Assembly (NCBI RefSeq): GCF_003097355.1
Contig: NZ_PYUI01000004.1
Location: 219,474-283,473 of the forward strand
From: Arthrobacter sp. H-02-3
GTDB lineage: Bacteria > Actinomycetota > Actinomycetes > Actinomycetales > Micrococcaceae
Reading direction: 5' to 3'
Length of the DNA stretch: 64,000 nt
Positions within the stretch are counted from its first letter, which is position 1. The number at the start of each line of letters is the position of its first letter. This document shows positions 8,969 through 17,213 of this stretch, in pieces. Position numbers and translations under genes: made by a program. The notes below the pieces were generated by a model, which searched no databases, was not told the origin of the DNA, and was given only the letters and a program-made list of their open reading frames with translations.

Positions 8969-9802
8969 GTGATGGGAGGACACCATGCCGCGTCGGGAGC
9001 CGCGGCGTGGGTAGCTATTGCCTCGACCGGCCCCTACGCCCTGGGCTGGTACCCGCTGGACCCCACGGGGATCGTGATCGGCGCCATGGCGACGGCGGGG
9101 ACCGCGCTGGTCTGCGACTGGGACCACCGTGCCAGCACCGTGGCGCACGCCCTGCCGCCGCTGTCCAACTTGGTGGCGCGCGGCATCGAGAACGTCAGCG
9201 GCGGCCACCGGCAGGGCACGCATTCGGTACTGGGCGCGGCGTTCTTCGTGCTGCTGGCCACGATCGCCGGGCAGTTGCAGGTGCAGACCCGGTGGGGGCT
9301 GCTGTCCGTCGGGGCCGGCCTGCTGTGCATGTTCATGATCAACATCGCCGCGAAGGCACTGAAGCTCTTTCCCAAGTACGGCTGGATTAGCAACTGGGTC
9401 TTCGCGCTGTTCATGGCGGGCCTGGTGACGTGGTTCGCGCCGCACCAGTGGACCTGGCTGCCGGTCTCGATGCTCACCGGCGTGCTGGTGCACATTGTGG
9501 GTGACATGATCACCACCGGGGGAGTGCCGTTGCTCTGGCCGCTGGTGATCAAGCCGCCGAAGGTGCTGCGGAAACTGCCGCTGCTCAAGAACGTCTGGAA
9601 GGCCAACGGGGCGTTCTCCATCCCGCTGCTGGGCCGGGCGGGCTCGCGAAGGGAATGGCTGGTCCTGATCCCGGTGAGCGGCTACGCGATGGTGGGGATG
9701 TTCGGTGCGGGACTGGCCGTGGCGAAGGCGCACTTCCCCGCTGCCCTGGCGCTGGGCACCGGACTGGTCAAAGGCCTGTTCGCGCTGGTGCAGGCAGCTT
9801 AA
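8969..9802 (+). CDS. YdjM-like membrane-bound metal-dependent hydrolase
   Basis: 277 residues resembling the YdjM/LexA-binding, membrane-bound metal-dependent hydrolase family. The signature residues are an N-terminal HHAASG, the acidic-His block DWDHRAST, GGHRQGTHS, and HIVGDMITTGGVPLLWP. Four to five hydrophobic helices fill the middle. The start is GTG at 8969 or ATG three bases on; the latter (MGGHHAASG) is equally plausible. It begins 3 bp after the mfd stop and is probably co-transcribed with it. The substrate is unknown. Confidence 0.82.
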   Translation: MMGGHHAASGAAAWVAIASTGPYALGWYPLDPTGIVIGAMATAGTALVCDWDHRASTVAHALPPLSNLVARGIENVSGGHRQGTHSVLGAAFFVLLATIAGQLQVQTRWGLLSVGAGLLCMFMINIAAKALKLFPKYGWISNWVFALFMAGLVTWFAPHQWTWLPVSMLTGVLVHIVGDMITTGGVPLLWPLVIKPPKVLRKLPLLKNVWKANGAFSIPLLGRAGSRREWLVLIPVSGYAMVGMFGAGLAVAKAHFPAALALGTGLVKGLFALVQAA

Positions 9803-9840
9803 ATGACTGAAGCTCCGGACATCCGGAGCTTCAGTCGTTT
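9801..9840. terminator. Bidirectional hairpin terminator
   Basis: Perfect 14-bp arms at 9806-9819 and 9822-9835, extended to 19 bp with one G-T wobble. The outer ends are AAA and TTT, so U-rich tails form in both directions. It separates the convergent hydrolase gene and the small membrane gene at 9856. Confidence 0.85.
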
Positions 9841-9855
9841 AAGGATCGGGAAAGC

Positions 9856-10080
9856 CTAGTTTTCGCCCGCCGAATCCGAGCGGCCCAGCAGCGTCTGCGG
9901 GATCCAGAAGGCGAGGGCGAAAAGGACCAAGCAGACGGCCATCGGCCAGGGGTTGTCCAGAGTGAGGAAGGTCAGCGAGTAAATCGCTCCCAAGAACAGG
10001 ACCATCATCGGCACGAACAAGGCGATGCTGGATCCGAGGCTGTTCTCGACCCGCCGGGACTCGGTGTTGTTGCTGGACAT
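9856..10080 (-). CDS. Small two-helix membrane protein, unknown
   Basis: 74 residues: a polar N-terminus (MSSNNTESRRVEN), then two hydrophobic helices at about 18-38 and 47-64 separated by a short DNPWP turn, and a polar acidic C-terminus. I do not recognise the family. A purine-rich ribosome site (GAGGAACG) precedes the ATG. It lies downstream of deoC on the same strand, 53 bp away, and ends at the bidirectional terminator 9801-9840, so it may be the last gene of a deoC transcript. Confidence 0.7.
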   Translation of the reverse strand: MSSNNTESRRVENSLGSSIALFVPMMVLFLGAIYSLTFLTLDNPWPMAVCLVLFALAFWIPQTLLGRSDSAGEN

Positions 10081-10133
10081 TCGTTCCTCCTCGGCCCCTG
10101 GGGGCTCAAAACTGTGGGCACTGCCGGCGCGGA

Positions 10134-10832
10134 TCAGTACGCGGACGAACCCTGTTCACCCGTGACGATCGCGATGCCGGAGCTGGCGCCAATACGTGTT
10201 GCACCTGCAGCAATCATAGCCTGTGCATCAGCCAGGGATCGCACGCCCCCGGAGGCCTTGACGCCAAGGTCCGGGCCCACGGTGCGGCGCATCAGGGCGA
10301 CGTCCGCGGCCGTGGCACCGCCGCCGTTGAAACCGGTGGAGGTCTTCACGAAGTCCGCCCCGGCCGCAACCGCAGCCTCGCAGGCGAGCACCTTCTGCTC
10401 ATCGCTCAGCAGCGCCGTTTCGATGATGACCTTCAGGATGGCGCCGCCCTCGTGGACGGCCTCCGCGACGGCGGCGATGTCATCCACCAGCGCGCCCTTG
10501 TCATTGGCGCGTGCCGCGGCGATGTTGATGACCATGTCCACTTCTTCGGCACCGTCCAGGACGGCGCCGCGGGCCTCGAACGCCTTGACGTCGCTCGGGG
10601 TGGCGCCCAGTGGGAAACCGACCACGGAGCAGGTCAGCACGCCGGAACCCTTGAGCGCGGTCTTGACTGTCTTGACCCACACCGGGTTCACGCAGACCGA
10701 CTTGAAATGGTACTCGGCTGCCTCGGCGCAGACCTTGAGGATCTCGGCCTCGCTGGCCTCCGGCTTGAGCAGGGTGTGGTCGATGTAGGAGGCAATGCCG
10801 GGCGTGCCCTCGGCGGCGGCTTCGTGGCTCAT
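10134..10832 (-). CDS. deoC: Deoxyribose-phosphate aldolase
   Basis: 232-residue class I aldolase that splits 2-deoxyribose-5-phosphate into glyceraldehyde-3-phosphate and acetaldehyde in deoxynucleoside catabolism. Family motifs are all present: YIDHTLLKP with the catalytic Asp, CVNP, the Schiff-base lysine in DFVKTSTGF (about Lys160) and the second lysine in VKASGGVRS (about Lys191). AAAGGG is nine bases before the ATG. A purine nucleoside phosphorylase at 20.1-20.9 kb would act in the same salvage pathway but is not linked in an operon. Confidence 0.95.
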   Translation of the reverse strand: MSHEAAAEGTPGIASYIDHTLLKPEASEAEILKVCAEAAEYHFKSVCVNPVWVKTVKTALKGSGVLTCSVVGFPLGATPSDVKAFEARGAVLDGAEEVDMVINIAAARANDKGALVDDIAAVAEAVHEGGAILKVIIETALLSDEQKVLACEAAVAAGADFVKTSTGFNGGGATAADVALMRRTVGPDLGVKASGGVRSLADAQAMIAAGATRIGASSGIAIVTGEQGSSAY

Positions 10833-10949
10833 GGTGGTCCCTTTCCTGGCGGGCCTGGGACGCGGCGGTCCTTTACCCGGGCCTTGTGGGCCTGTGGGCC
10901 CTGTCGGCGCCGCATGGTTCGCGGCTTATCAGGTGACCATCTTGCCATA

Positions 10950-10985
10950 GGACCGGCCCGGCGGATGTGCCCGCCGGGCCGGTCC
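10950..10985 (-). terminator. 15-bp perfect hairpin
   Basis: Arms 10950-10964 and 10971-10985 pair exactly around a 6-nt loop. It sits 7 bp past the stop of the flavoprotein gene at 10993-11913 and separates it from deoC. There is no U-tract. Confidence 0.6.
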
Positions 10986-10992
10986 CTTACGA

Positions 10993-11913
10993 TCAGGCAG
11001 CCGCGGCGAGCGGGCTTCCCATGGTGGCCTGCAGCAGCTGGGAGGCGCACACCGACGCGGCGGAGCCGGACGCCACGAGCAGTCCCAGCCGGACGCCGTC
11101 GTACGCCGCGGCGTCCCCGATTGCCCAGATGCCGGGCGCGGAGGTGCGGAAGTCCTGGCCGATGACAATTCCGCCGCCGGGTGCGGTGGTGAGTCCTGCC
11201 GTGGCGGCCAGTTCGTCCCGGGCGATGCGCTCCTCGGCGAGGATCACGAGGTCGCCGTTCATGCTGGAGCCGTCCTCGAACACGATGCCGGATGCCGGCA
11301 GGACCGACCCGGCGAGGGTGGGAACGACGGCGGCGGGCCGGACGGTGGTGCGGACGGGACGGACGCCGCGGGACCGGAGCACGGCCTCGGCCTGGCCGGC
11401 GGCGGAGCCGGTGCCGACCAGGATGCCCAGGGGGCGCCGGCCCAGGACCCGGGTGACGTCCTTGACGGCGTCGCCCAGCCGGGCGGCGTCGTCGATCGTG
11501 GAGTAGCTCAGGCACCGGGCGGCGCCTTCCACCGGGGCCTCGGCCGGGGCGGACCCGGTGGCGATGACGAGTTCGTCGTAGCTGAATTCCATGCCGTCGG
11601 CGGTGGTCACGAGGCGGTTTCCGGCATCGATGTAGCTGGCCGGCTGGCCGAAGCGGACGGACACCTGCGGCAGGACGGCGAGCTCCAGCAGTTCCTCGGG
11701 CGCGTCATCGCGGTTGCTGAGCACCGTGATGGCACCGGCAAACGGGGTCCGGGTGAGCTGGCGGACCAGGGCCAGGGCGGCCGGGCCGGCGCCGGCGATG
11801 ACGATCCTGGGCCGGGCGGCCGTGCTGGCTGTCGTCGGAGAATCGGCGGTGGATGCAGCGGCTGCCTTCGAGGAAGACGTGCCGGAGGTGGGAGACAATG
11901 CCGGAGCGGACAT
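10993..11913 (-). CDS. NirB-like FAD/NAD(P) oxidoreductase, shortened
   Basis: 306 residues. After a 33-residue Ser/Ala/Thr-rich leader comes an FAD Rossmann motif (RIVIAGAGPAALALVRQL), the ATG box VIATGS, a second nucleotide fold with a degenerate GTGSAAGQ, and the C-terminal FAD motif GIWAIGDAAAY. It resembles the N-terminal flavin module of NirB but is shorter: the segment between the first Rossmann strand and the next is cut down, and NirB's LPYDRVALSK block is missing. There is no redox disulfide and no Fe-S cluster motif. It lies downstream of nirB-cobA-nnaR on the same strand, so an accessory role in nitrite assimilation is likely but unproven. Confidence 0.78.
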   Translation of the reverse strand: MSAPALSPTSGTSSSKAAAASTADSPTTASTAARPRIVIAGAGPAALALVRQLTRTPFAGAITVLSNRDDAPEELLELAVLPQVSVRFGQPASYIDAGNRLVTTADGMEFSYDELVIATGSAPAEAPVEGAARCLSYSTIDDAARLGDAVKDVTRVLGRRPLGILVGTGSAAGQAEAVLRSRGVRPVRTTVRPAAVVPTLAGSVLPASGIVFEDGSSMNGDLVILAEERIARDELAATAGLTTAPGGGIVIGQDFRTSAPGIWAIGDAAAYDGVRLGLLVASGSAASVCASQLLQATMGSPLAAAA

Positions 11914-12040
11914 GTGCTGGCCCTTTCGCTGGGGTGGCCATCGTGTGGCCGGTGTGCTTGATGAACCCCAGCCTAGGCGCCCGATTTTTCCGGGGTGTTT
12001 CCCGGGTGTTGCCTCTTCTGCCCTGTCCGTTCGCCAGTAT

Positions 12041-12054
12041 TTACCGGCCGGTAA
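12041..12054. promoter_or_regulatory. Palindromic operator candidate TTACCGGCCGGTAA
   Basis: A perfect 14-bp palindrome in the gap between nnaR and the flavoprotein gene, about 128 bp upstream of the flavoprotein ATG on its strand. A near-identical site, TTACCGGCCAGTAA, lies at 52003-52016 over another promoter. The size and symmetry suit a TetR- or FadR-like dimer; the regulator is unknown. Confidence 0.5.
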
Positions 12055-12070
12055 TGCCGTGCGTCACACC

Positions 12071-12109
12071 CCGGCGGCGAGCCCTCCGCAGAGACGCCTC
12101 CGCCGCCGG
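12071..12109 (-). terminator. Hairpin after nnaR
   Basis: The 9-bp outer arms 12071-12079 and 12101-12109 (CCGGCGGCG/CGCCGCCGG) enclose a GC-rich loop that can itself pair. The element begins 3 bp past the nnaR stop. It lacks a U-run, so it may only partly stop transcription before the flavoprotein gene. Confidence 0.5.
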
Positions 12110-12111
12110 CA

Positions 12112-13245
12112 TTAGACCCGGATCCGGTAGCCGCGCTTCACCACGGTTTCGACCAGACGCGTGTCCGGCAGCGCCGACCGCAGCCTGCTGACGGTCATGT
12201 CCAGGGCGTGCACGGAGCCGCGCAGTTCCAGCAGGTCCGAGAGCGCTTCGCGGGACAGCACGGCCCCGCCGGCGCCGATCAGCGCGCGCAGCAGCAGCAG
12301 GGGCGCGGGCGCCATGTCGACGGGTTCGCCGTTGATCCGCAGCGAGCGGCCGCGCAGCTCCACGCTGCCGGAGACGGTGTCCAGCCGGCGGACGTGGTTG
12401 AGGGCGAGGTGCTCGCACACCAGCCGAATCAGGGCGCCCATCCGGAACCGTTCCGGGATCAGCGGTTGCAGGCCGGCGTCGATCAGCGGCTGTGCGGTGA
12501 TGGGACCGACGACGGCGGTTGCCACAGTGGTCTTCAGGCTCTCCACGAGCTGCTTGTAGACGCCCATCTCGTGCGCCGTGCTCCACATCGCATCCACGGC
12601 GGGGGCGCTCGTGAAGGTCAGGACATCCAGGTTGCCGCTGCACGCGGCCTCGATGAGCTTGGGCAACCGGTCGGCGCCGTCGGGCTTGACCCAGCGGTAC
12701 GGGGTGACCGTCAGGACGGTGGCGCCGGACATGCGCAGGCGCTCGAGCTGGCGGACGTCGGTGTAGCCGTGCAGCTGTACCGCGACAGTTTTGCCCCGCA
12801 CGCCCTCGGCAAGGAGCATGTCCACCAGTGTGGAGGTGGTTTCGTCGCTGCTGATCCCGACGTCGGCGAGCCCGGCCGCACGGACGGCGCCGCGCGCCTT
12901 GGGTCCGCGGACGAACATGCGGGTGGAGGACAGGGTTTCCAGCAGCTGTTCGCCAATGCCGAAGGTGTCCGCCGCCTCGCACCAGCGGCGCATGCCGTAG
13001 GCGGTGGTGGCGATGCAGAGGTCGGGCCGGGCGGCGATGATCGCCCGGGTGTCCTCGACCAGGCTCTGGTCCTCCCGGACCGGGGCGATCTTCAGCGCCG
13101 GGGCGTGGAGCACCTCGGCACCGCGGCGCTCCAGGGCCTCGATGAGGTCCTGGGAGCGGCGGTGCGAGGTGACGCCGATCCGGAAGCCGTCCAGCGGAAG
13201 GTCCTTCTCGGACCCATCCTCGGCGATGGCGTTCAGTGCGGTCAT
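12112..13245 (-). CDS. nnaR: NnaR-type regulator: HemD-like domain plus winged helix
   Basis: 377 residues. Residues 20-270 have the bilobed uroporphyrinogen-III synthase (HemD) fold: FRIGVTSHRR at the start, VRGPKARGAVRAAG, LTFTSAPAV and AVVGPITAQPL. Residues 285-377 are an OmpR-type winged helix (VELRGRSLRINGE, LSREALSDLL, LDMTVSRLRSALPD, VKRGYRIRV). This architecture defines NnaR, a nitrate/nitrite-assimilation activator in Streptomyces and Mycobacterium; it is often misannotated as HemD. Its place in a nirB-cobA unit supports the regulator reading. Whether the HemD part senses a tetrapyrrole is not known from sequence. It starts 8 bp after cobA. Confidence 0.88.
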   Translation of the reverse strand: MTALNAIAEDGSEKDLPLDGFRIGVTSHRRSQDLIEALERRGAEVLHAPALKIAPVREDQSLVEDTRAIIAARPDLCIATTAYGMRRWCEAADTFGIGEQLLETLSSTRMFVRGPKARGAVRAAGLADVGISSDETTSTLVDMLLAEGVRGKTVAVQLHGYTDVRQLERLRMSGATVLTVTPYRWVKPDGADRLPKLIEAACSGNLDVLTFTSAPAVDAMWSTAHEMGVYKQLVESLKTTVATAVVGPITAQPLIDAGLQPLIPERFRMGALIRLVCEHLALNHVRRLDTVSGSVELRGRSLRINGEPVDMAPAPLLLLRALIGAGGAVLSREALSDLLELRGSVHALDMTVSRLRSALPDTRLVETVVKRGYRIRV

Positions 13246-13253
13246 GAAAATCC

Positions 13254-14288
13254 CTACGCTTCCATCAGTGATGCGGCCAGGCGGTCGAGCTCTGCCGCGG
13301 CCTCGGCGCAGCCCCGGTTGGCCTCGGCCACCCGGACGACCTCACCGATCACCAGGACGGCGGGGTTGCTGCAGCCGGCGGCCGCGGAGGTAATGGTGCC
13401 CAGCTCGGCGATCGTCGTGCGCTGGCCGGGGCGGTACCCGCGCTCGACGACGGCCATCGGCATATCGGCCCGCATCCCGGCCCGGCGGAGCCCGGCGGCG
13501 AGGTGGTGCAGGGTGCCGATGCCCATCAGGACCACAATGGTGCCGCCGAGCCCGGCGAGGTGCTTGAGCTCGTTCTCGGTCAGCGGGGCGTGGCCCGACA
13601 CCACGGTGAACATGTGGCTGACTTCGCGGTGGGTGACGGGGATGCCGGCGGCGGCCGGCACCGAGATGGCGCTCGTGACCCCGGAGACCACGCGGACCGG
13701 AACTCCGGCAGCGACGCAGGACGCGACTTCCTCGCCGCCGCGGCCGAAGACATAGGGATCCCCGCCCTTGAGGCGGACCACATTGTTGCCGGCCAGCGCG
13801 CTTTCCACCATGAGCTTTTCGATGTCGGCCTGGCTGACCTTGTGGTGGCCGGGTTTCTTGCCCACGTCCACCAGCTCGGCCGAGGTCAGGGACGGCAGTT
13901 CCTGGTAGGGGGCGAGCCGGTCGTAGAAGACGACGTCGGCATCGCGCAGCGCCGCCACGGCGGCGACGGTCAGCAGCTCGGTGGTCCCGGGGCCGCCGCC
14001 GACCAGCGTCACATGTCCCGCCGGGCCGGCCGCCGGCTCGGCCGCGACCGGAATGCCCGCGGCACGGCAGCGGTCCAGGAGGGGCTCCCAGCCGGGCTGG
14101 CCGTCGTCGACCGCTGCCACCAGGAACGGGCGCTCGGGCAGCGGGCCGTCGTTGCCGGCACCCTGCGGGGTGCTGAGGCGGTACACGACGGCGCCGGCGG
14201 CTTGATAGCGCCGCACGGCCTGCCGCGCGGCGTGCTCGGAGCCGGTGACGAGGACTTCGCGTCCGGTGAGATCAATGCTGAGCTGCAT
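13254..14288 (-). CDS. cobA: Uroporphyrinogen-III C-methyltransferase (siroheme branch)
   Basis: 344 residues. Residues 95-330 are a SUMT methyltransferase with VGGGPGTTELLT, YDRLAPYQEL, VRLKGGDPYVFGRGGEE and GIPVTHREVSHMF. It methylates uroporphyrinogen III twice, using S-adenosylmethionine, to give precorrin-2 for siroheme, the NirB cofactor. Residues 1-90 look like a worn remnant of the CysG/Met8 dehydrogenase domain (DLTGREVLVTGSEHAARQ), whose glycine motif is degraded. The gene starts 2 bp after the nirB stop and precedes nnaR, so it is part of the nirB operon. Confidence 0.9.
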   Translation of the reverse strand: MQLSIDLTGREVLVTGSEHAARQAVRRYQAAGAVVYRLSTPQGAGNDGPLPERPFLVAAVDDGQPGWEPLLDRCRAAGIPVAAEPAAGPAGHVTLVGGGPGTTELLTVAAVAALRDADVVFYDRLAPYQELPSLTSAELVDVGKKPGHHKVSQADIEKLMVESALAGNNVVRLKGGDPYVFGRGGEEVASCVAAGVPVRVVSGVTSAISVPAAAGIPVTHREVSHMFTVVSGHAPLTENELKHLAGLGGTIVVLMGIGTLHHLAAGLRRAGMRADMPMAVVERGYRPGQRTTIAELGTITSAAAGCSNPAVLVIGEVVRVAEANRGCAEAAAELDRLAASLMEA

Positions 14289-14290
14289 GA

Positions 14291-16957
14291 CTATACCTCG
14301 TTCTCATCAAGCTGTCCCGGGGTGGTGGCACGGACCGGAATGGACGCGCCGATCAGCACTTTCCCTTTTTCCTCTGCCGTGGCGGGGCGCATCTGGCCGC
14401 GCGCGTCGGGGACGAAGGTGATGGAATCGTCCTTCTGGTCGGGGGCGTTGACGAAGGAGCGGAAGCGGCGCAGGCGCTCGGGGTCTTTCAGGGTGTCGGC
14501 CCATTCGTCGACGTAGGTGTCGACGTGCTTGGCCATGGCGGCCTCGAGGTCTTCGGCGATGCCCAGGGTGTCGTGCACCACCACGTCCTCGACGTGCTTG
14601 ATGCCGCCGTCGAGATCTTCCTGCCAGCGCGCGGTGCGCTGCAGGCGGTCTGCGGTGCGGATGTAGTACATGAAGTAGCGGTCGATGTACTTGATCAGGG
14701 TTTCGTCGTCGAGGTCCTTGGCGAGCAGCTGGGCGTGCGCCGGGGTGGCGCCGCCGTTGCCGCCGACATACAGGTTCCAGCCGTCCGCGGTGGCGATGAC
14801 GCCGACATCCTTGCCCCGGGCCTCGGCACATTCGCGGGCGCAGCCGGAGACACCCATCTTCAGCTTGTGCGGGCTGCGGAGGCCCCGGTAGCGCAGTTCA
14901 AGCTGGATGGCCATGGCCACCGAGTCCTGGACCCCGAAGCGGCACCAGGTGGAGCCGACGCAGGACTTCACGGTGCGCAGGCTCTTGCCGTAGGCCTGGC
15001 CGGATTCGAAGCCGGCGTCCACGAGTTCCTTCCAGATTTCCGGGAGCTGCTCCAGCCGGGCGCCGAACATGTCGATCCGCTGGCCGCCGGTGATCTTGGT
15101 GTAAAGGCCGTATTTGTCGGCGACGGCGGCGATCACGCCGAGCTTCTTCGGGGTGATCTCGCCGCCGGCGATGCGGGGGACCACCGAGTAGGTGCCATCC
15201 TTCTGCATGTTGGCCAGGGCGCGGTCGTTGGTGTCCTGCAGGGTTCCGCGGCCCGCGTCCAGGACGTAGGCGCTGTTCTGGCTGGCCAGGATGTTGGCGA
15301 TGGTCGGCTTGCAGATGTCGCAGCCCGCGCCGGCGCCGTACTTGGCCATGATCTCCTCGAAAGAAGTCAGCTCCAGGACGCGGATGGCATCGAACAGTTC
15401 CTGGCGGGACAGCTCGATGTGCTCGCACAGTGCCTTCGAGACTTCGACGCCGGACTTCGTGAGTTCGCTTTCCAGCAGCTTCTTGAGCATCGGCACGCAG
15501 GAACCGCAGCTGGTGCCGGCGCGGGTGCAGCCCTTCAGCTCGCCCAGTTCCTGGACGGGCGCGTTGCCGTCGCAGGCACCGCAGCCGTTGACGGTGTCAC
15601 GGATGGTTCCGGCCGTCACGTTGTTGCAGGAACAGAGAATGGCATCGTCCGGCAGCTCGGTCTCCGGGGCCTCGCCTCCGCCGGCCGCGGTGAGGTAGGC
15701 GCCGGGCTCGGCGGACAGCTCGCGTCCCAGCATGGGGCGCAGGGACGTATAAGGGGCGGCGTCGCCGACGAAGATGCCGCCGAGGAGGGTCTTGGCGTCG
15801 TCCGTCGTGACGATTTTCTGGTAGACGCCGCGGGCGGGGTCGGCATAGACGATTTCGAGGGAATGTTCCGTGCGGGCGAAGGCGTCGCCGAAGCTCGCCA
15901 CGTCGACGCCGGAGAGCTTGAGTTTGGTGGCCGTGTCGAAGCCGGGGAAGGTTGCGTCGCCGCCGTGCAGCCGGTCCGCGACGATTTCGGCCATCGTGTT
16001 GGCCGGGGCCACGAGGCCCAGGCACATGCCGCCGAAGTTGGCGACCTCGCCGATCGCCCAGATGCCGGGAACTTCCGTGGAGCAGTCGTCGGAGATGACG
16101 ACGCCGCCGCGCTGGCCGAGCTGGAACTGCTGCGCTTCGCCCTCAGCGGCGCGGAACAGCTCGTCGCGGGGCCGCACGCCGATCGCGACGATCACGATGT
16201 CGGCGTCGATGATCCGGCCGTCGGCCATGAGGACCCCGGTGACCTGGCCGTCGTCGTCGGAGAGGACCTCGGAGGGGAACACGCCGCCGTGGACGGTGAA
16301 GCCCTTGGCTTCGATGAGCCGGCCGAGCGCTTGTCCGGCGCCCTCGTCCAGCTGGGTGTTCATGAGCCATGGGGAGCCGTTGATGACGATCGGGGTGGCG
16401 CCGAGCTGTTCGGTGCCTGCCGCTGATTCGAGGCCCAGAAGACCGCCGCCGATGGTGACCGCGTTGACCTTGCGGCCGAGCTTCTCGGTGAGGTCCGCGA
16501 TCGCCTTGTTGATGGACCAGACGTCCTCGAGGGTGCGGTACACGTGGGTGAGTTCGGCGCCCGGGATGGGAAGACGGGCCGCGTCCGAGCCCGTCGCGAC
16601 GACGAGCTCGTCATAGGGGTAGACGGTTCCGGCCGCGGTCCTGACCGTCTTGCCGGCGGCGTCGATGCTGGTGACGCGCTCGCCGGTCTTGAGGTTGAGG
16701 GCCGAGTGGTCCCACATGGAGGCGCTGCCCAGGGTGAGGTCGACGTCGCTGTCCGTGAGTGCCTTGCTCAGTGCGACGCGGTCGTAGGGGAGGTGGGCTT
16801 CCTCGGTGAGGACTGTTACGTGCCAGCCATCGAGTCCGCGGGCGTGCATGGCGTCGGCGAAACGGTGAGCCGCGGGGCCGCCGCCGGCCACCACAATACG
16901 GCGCGGGGCGGCGCTGGCAGCGCCCTGGTTCGGGTGGCTTGAGGGGTGTCCGGTCAC
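14291..16957 (-). CDS. nirB: Assimilatory nitrite reductase, large subunit NirB
   Basis: 888-residue cytosolic enzyme that reduces nitrite to ammonium with NAD(P)H. Domains in order: an FAD/NAD-binding module (IVVAGGGPAAHRFADAM; second fold near AVTIGGGLLGLESA); a BFD-like [2Fe-2S] segment starting at CSCNNV (about residue 442) and ending in TSCGSCVPML; and the siroheme/[4Fe-4S] sulfite-nitrite reductase repeats. The cluster ligands are in KSCVGSTWC (about 664-670) and GVSGCAREC (about 705-709). It starts with GTG after GAAAGG. A GlnR-type box lies 67-104 bp upstream. The small subunit gene nirD is divergent instead of following nirB. Confidence 0.96.
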   Translation of the reverse strand: MTGHPSSHPNQGAASAAPRRIVVAGGGPAAHRFADAMHARGLDGWHVTVLTEEAHLPYDRVALSKALTDSDVDLTLGSASMWDHSALNLKTGERVTSIDAAGKTVRTAAGTVYPYDELVVATGSDAARLPIPGAELTHVYRTLEDVWSINKAIADLTEKLGRKVNAVTIGGGLLGLESAAGTEQLGATPIVINGSPWLMNTQLDEGAGQALGRLIEAKGFTVHGGVFPSEVLSDDDGQVTGVLMADGRIIDADIVIVAIGVRPRDELFRAAEGEAQQFQLGQRGGVVISDDCSTEVPGIWAIGEVANFGGMCLGLVAPANTMAEIVADRLHGGDATFPGFDTATKLKLSGVDVASFGDAFARTEHSLEIVYADPARGVYQKIVTTDDAKTLLGGIFVGDAAPYTSLRPMLGRELSAEPGAYLTAAGGGEAPETELPDDAILCSCNNVTAGTIRDTVNGCGACDGNAPVQELGELKGCTRAGTSCGSCVPMLKKLLESELTKSGVEVSKALCEHIELSRQELFDAIRVLELTSFEEIMAKYGAGAGCDICKPTIANILASQNSAYVLDAGRGTLQDTNDRALANMQKDGTYSVVPRIAGGEITPKKLGVIAAVADKYGLYTKITGGQRIDMFGARLEQLPEIWKELVDAGFESGQAYGKSLRTVKSCVGSTWCRFGVQDSVAMAIQLELRYRGLRSPHKLKMGVSGCARECAEARGKDVGVIATADGWNLYVGGNGGATPAHAQLLAKDLDDETLIKYIDRYFMYYIRTADRLQRTARWQEDLDGGIKHVEDVVVHDTLGIAEDLEAAMAKHVDTYVDEWADTLKDPERLRRFRSFVNAPDQKDDSITFVPDARGQMRPATAEEKGKVLIGASIPVRATTPGQLDENEV

Positions 16958-17023
16958 GGTGGGCCTTTCGCATGGGCCGCAGACGGTGCTCTGCAGCTTG
17001 TCGTTCCAGACTAGGCAACGGGA

Positions 17024-17061
17024 ATTTCGCTTCAGTTTCCCTTATGTTTCGTGATCTTAAC
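17024..17061. promoter_or_regulatory. GlnR box in the nirB-nirD divergent promoter region
   Basis: Read on the minus strand the site is GTTAA-N6-GAAAC-N6-GAAAC-N6-GAAAT: four 5-mers on an exact 11-bp period (plus-strand positions 17057-17061, 17046-17050, 17035-17039, 17024-17028). The actinobacterial GlnR consensus is GTnAC-N6-GAAAC repeated. It lies just upstream of a possible nirB -10 box (TAGTCT, 17008-17013, minus strand), a fitting place for an activator. It is the only such box I found in the window. Confidence 0.75.
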
Positions 17062-17213
17062 TTCTGCATCACGAATGGATTTCCGGCCGGGTGAGCTCTC
17101 TTTTACGCGTTGGACACATCGGGCGCGCCCGGATGAAACACCGCGGGCCTAGCTTGAATATGTGGCCGCAGCAGCGGTTGAGCCCGTAAGGGATGTATCA
17201 GAGAGGGGCCGGG

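Noticed and set aside
12112..13245. Uroporphyrinogen-III synthase (HemD) as the function of this gene
   Set aside because: The C-terminal OmpR-type winged helix and nirB operon context fit the NnaR regulator; the HemD fold alone does not show enzyme activity.
14525..16426. 633-residue open frame antisense to nirB
   Set aside because: Low-complexity Ala/Gly/Val/Asp composition and no motif; nirB is certain on the other strand.
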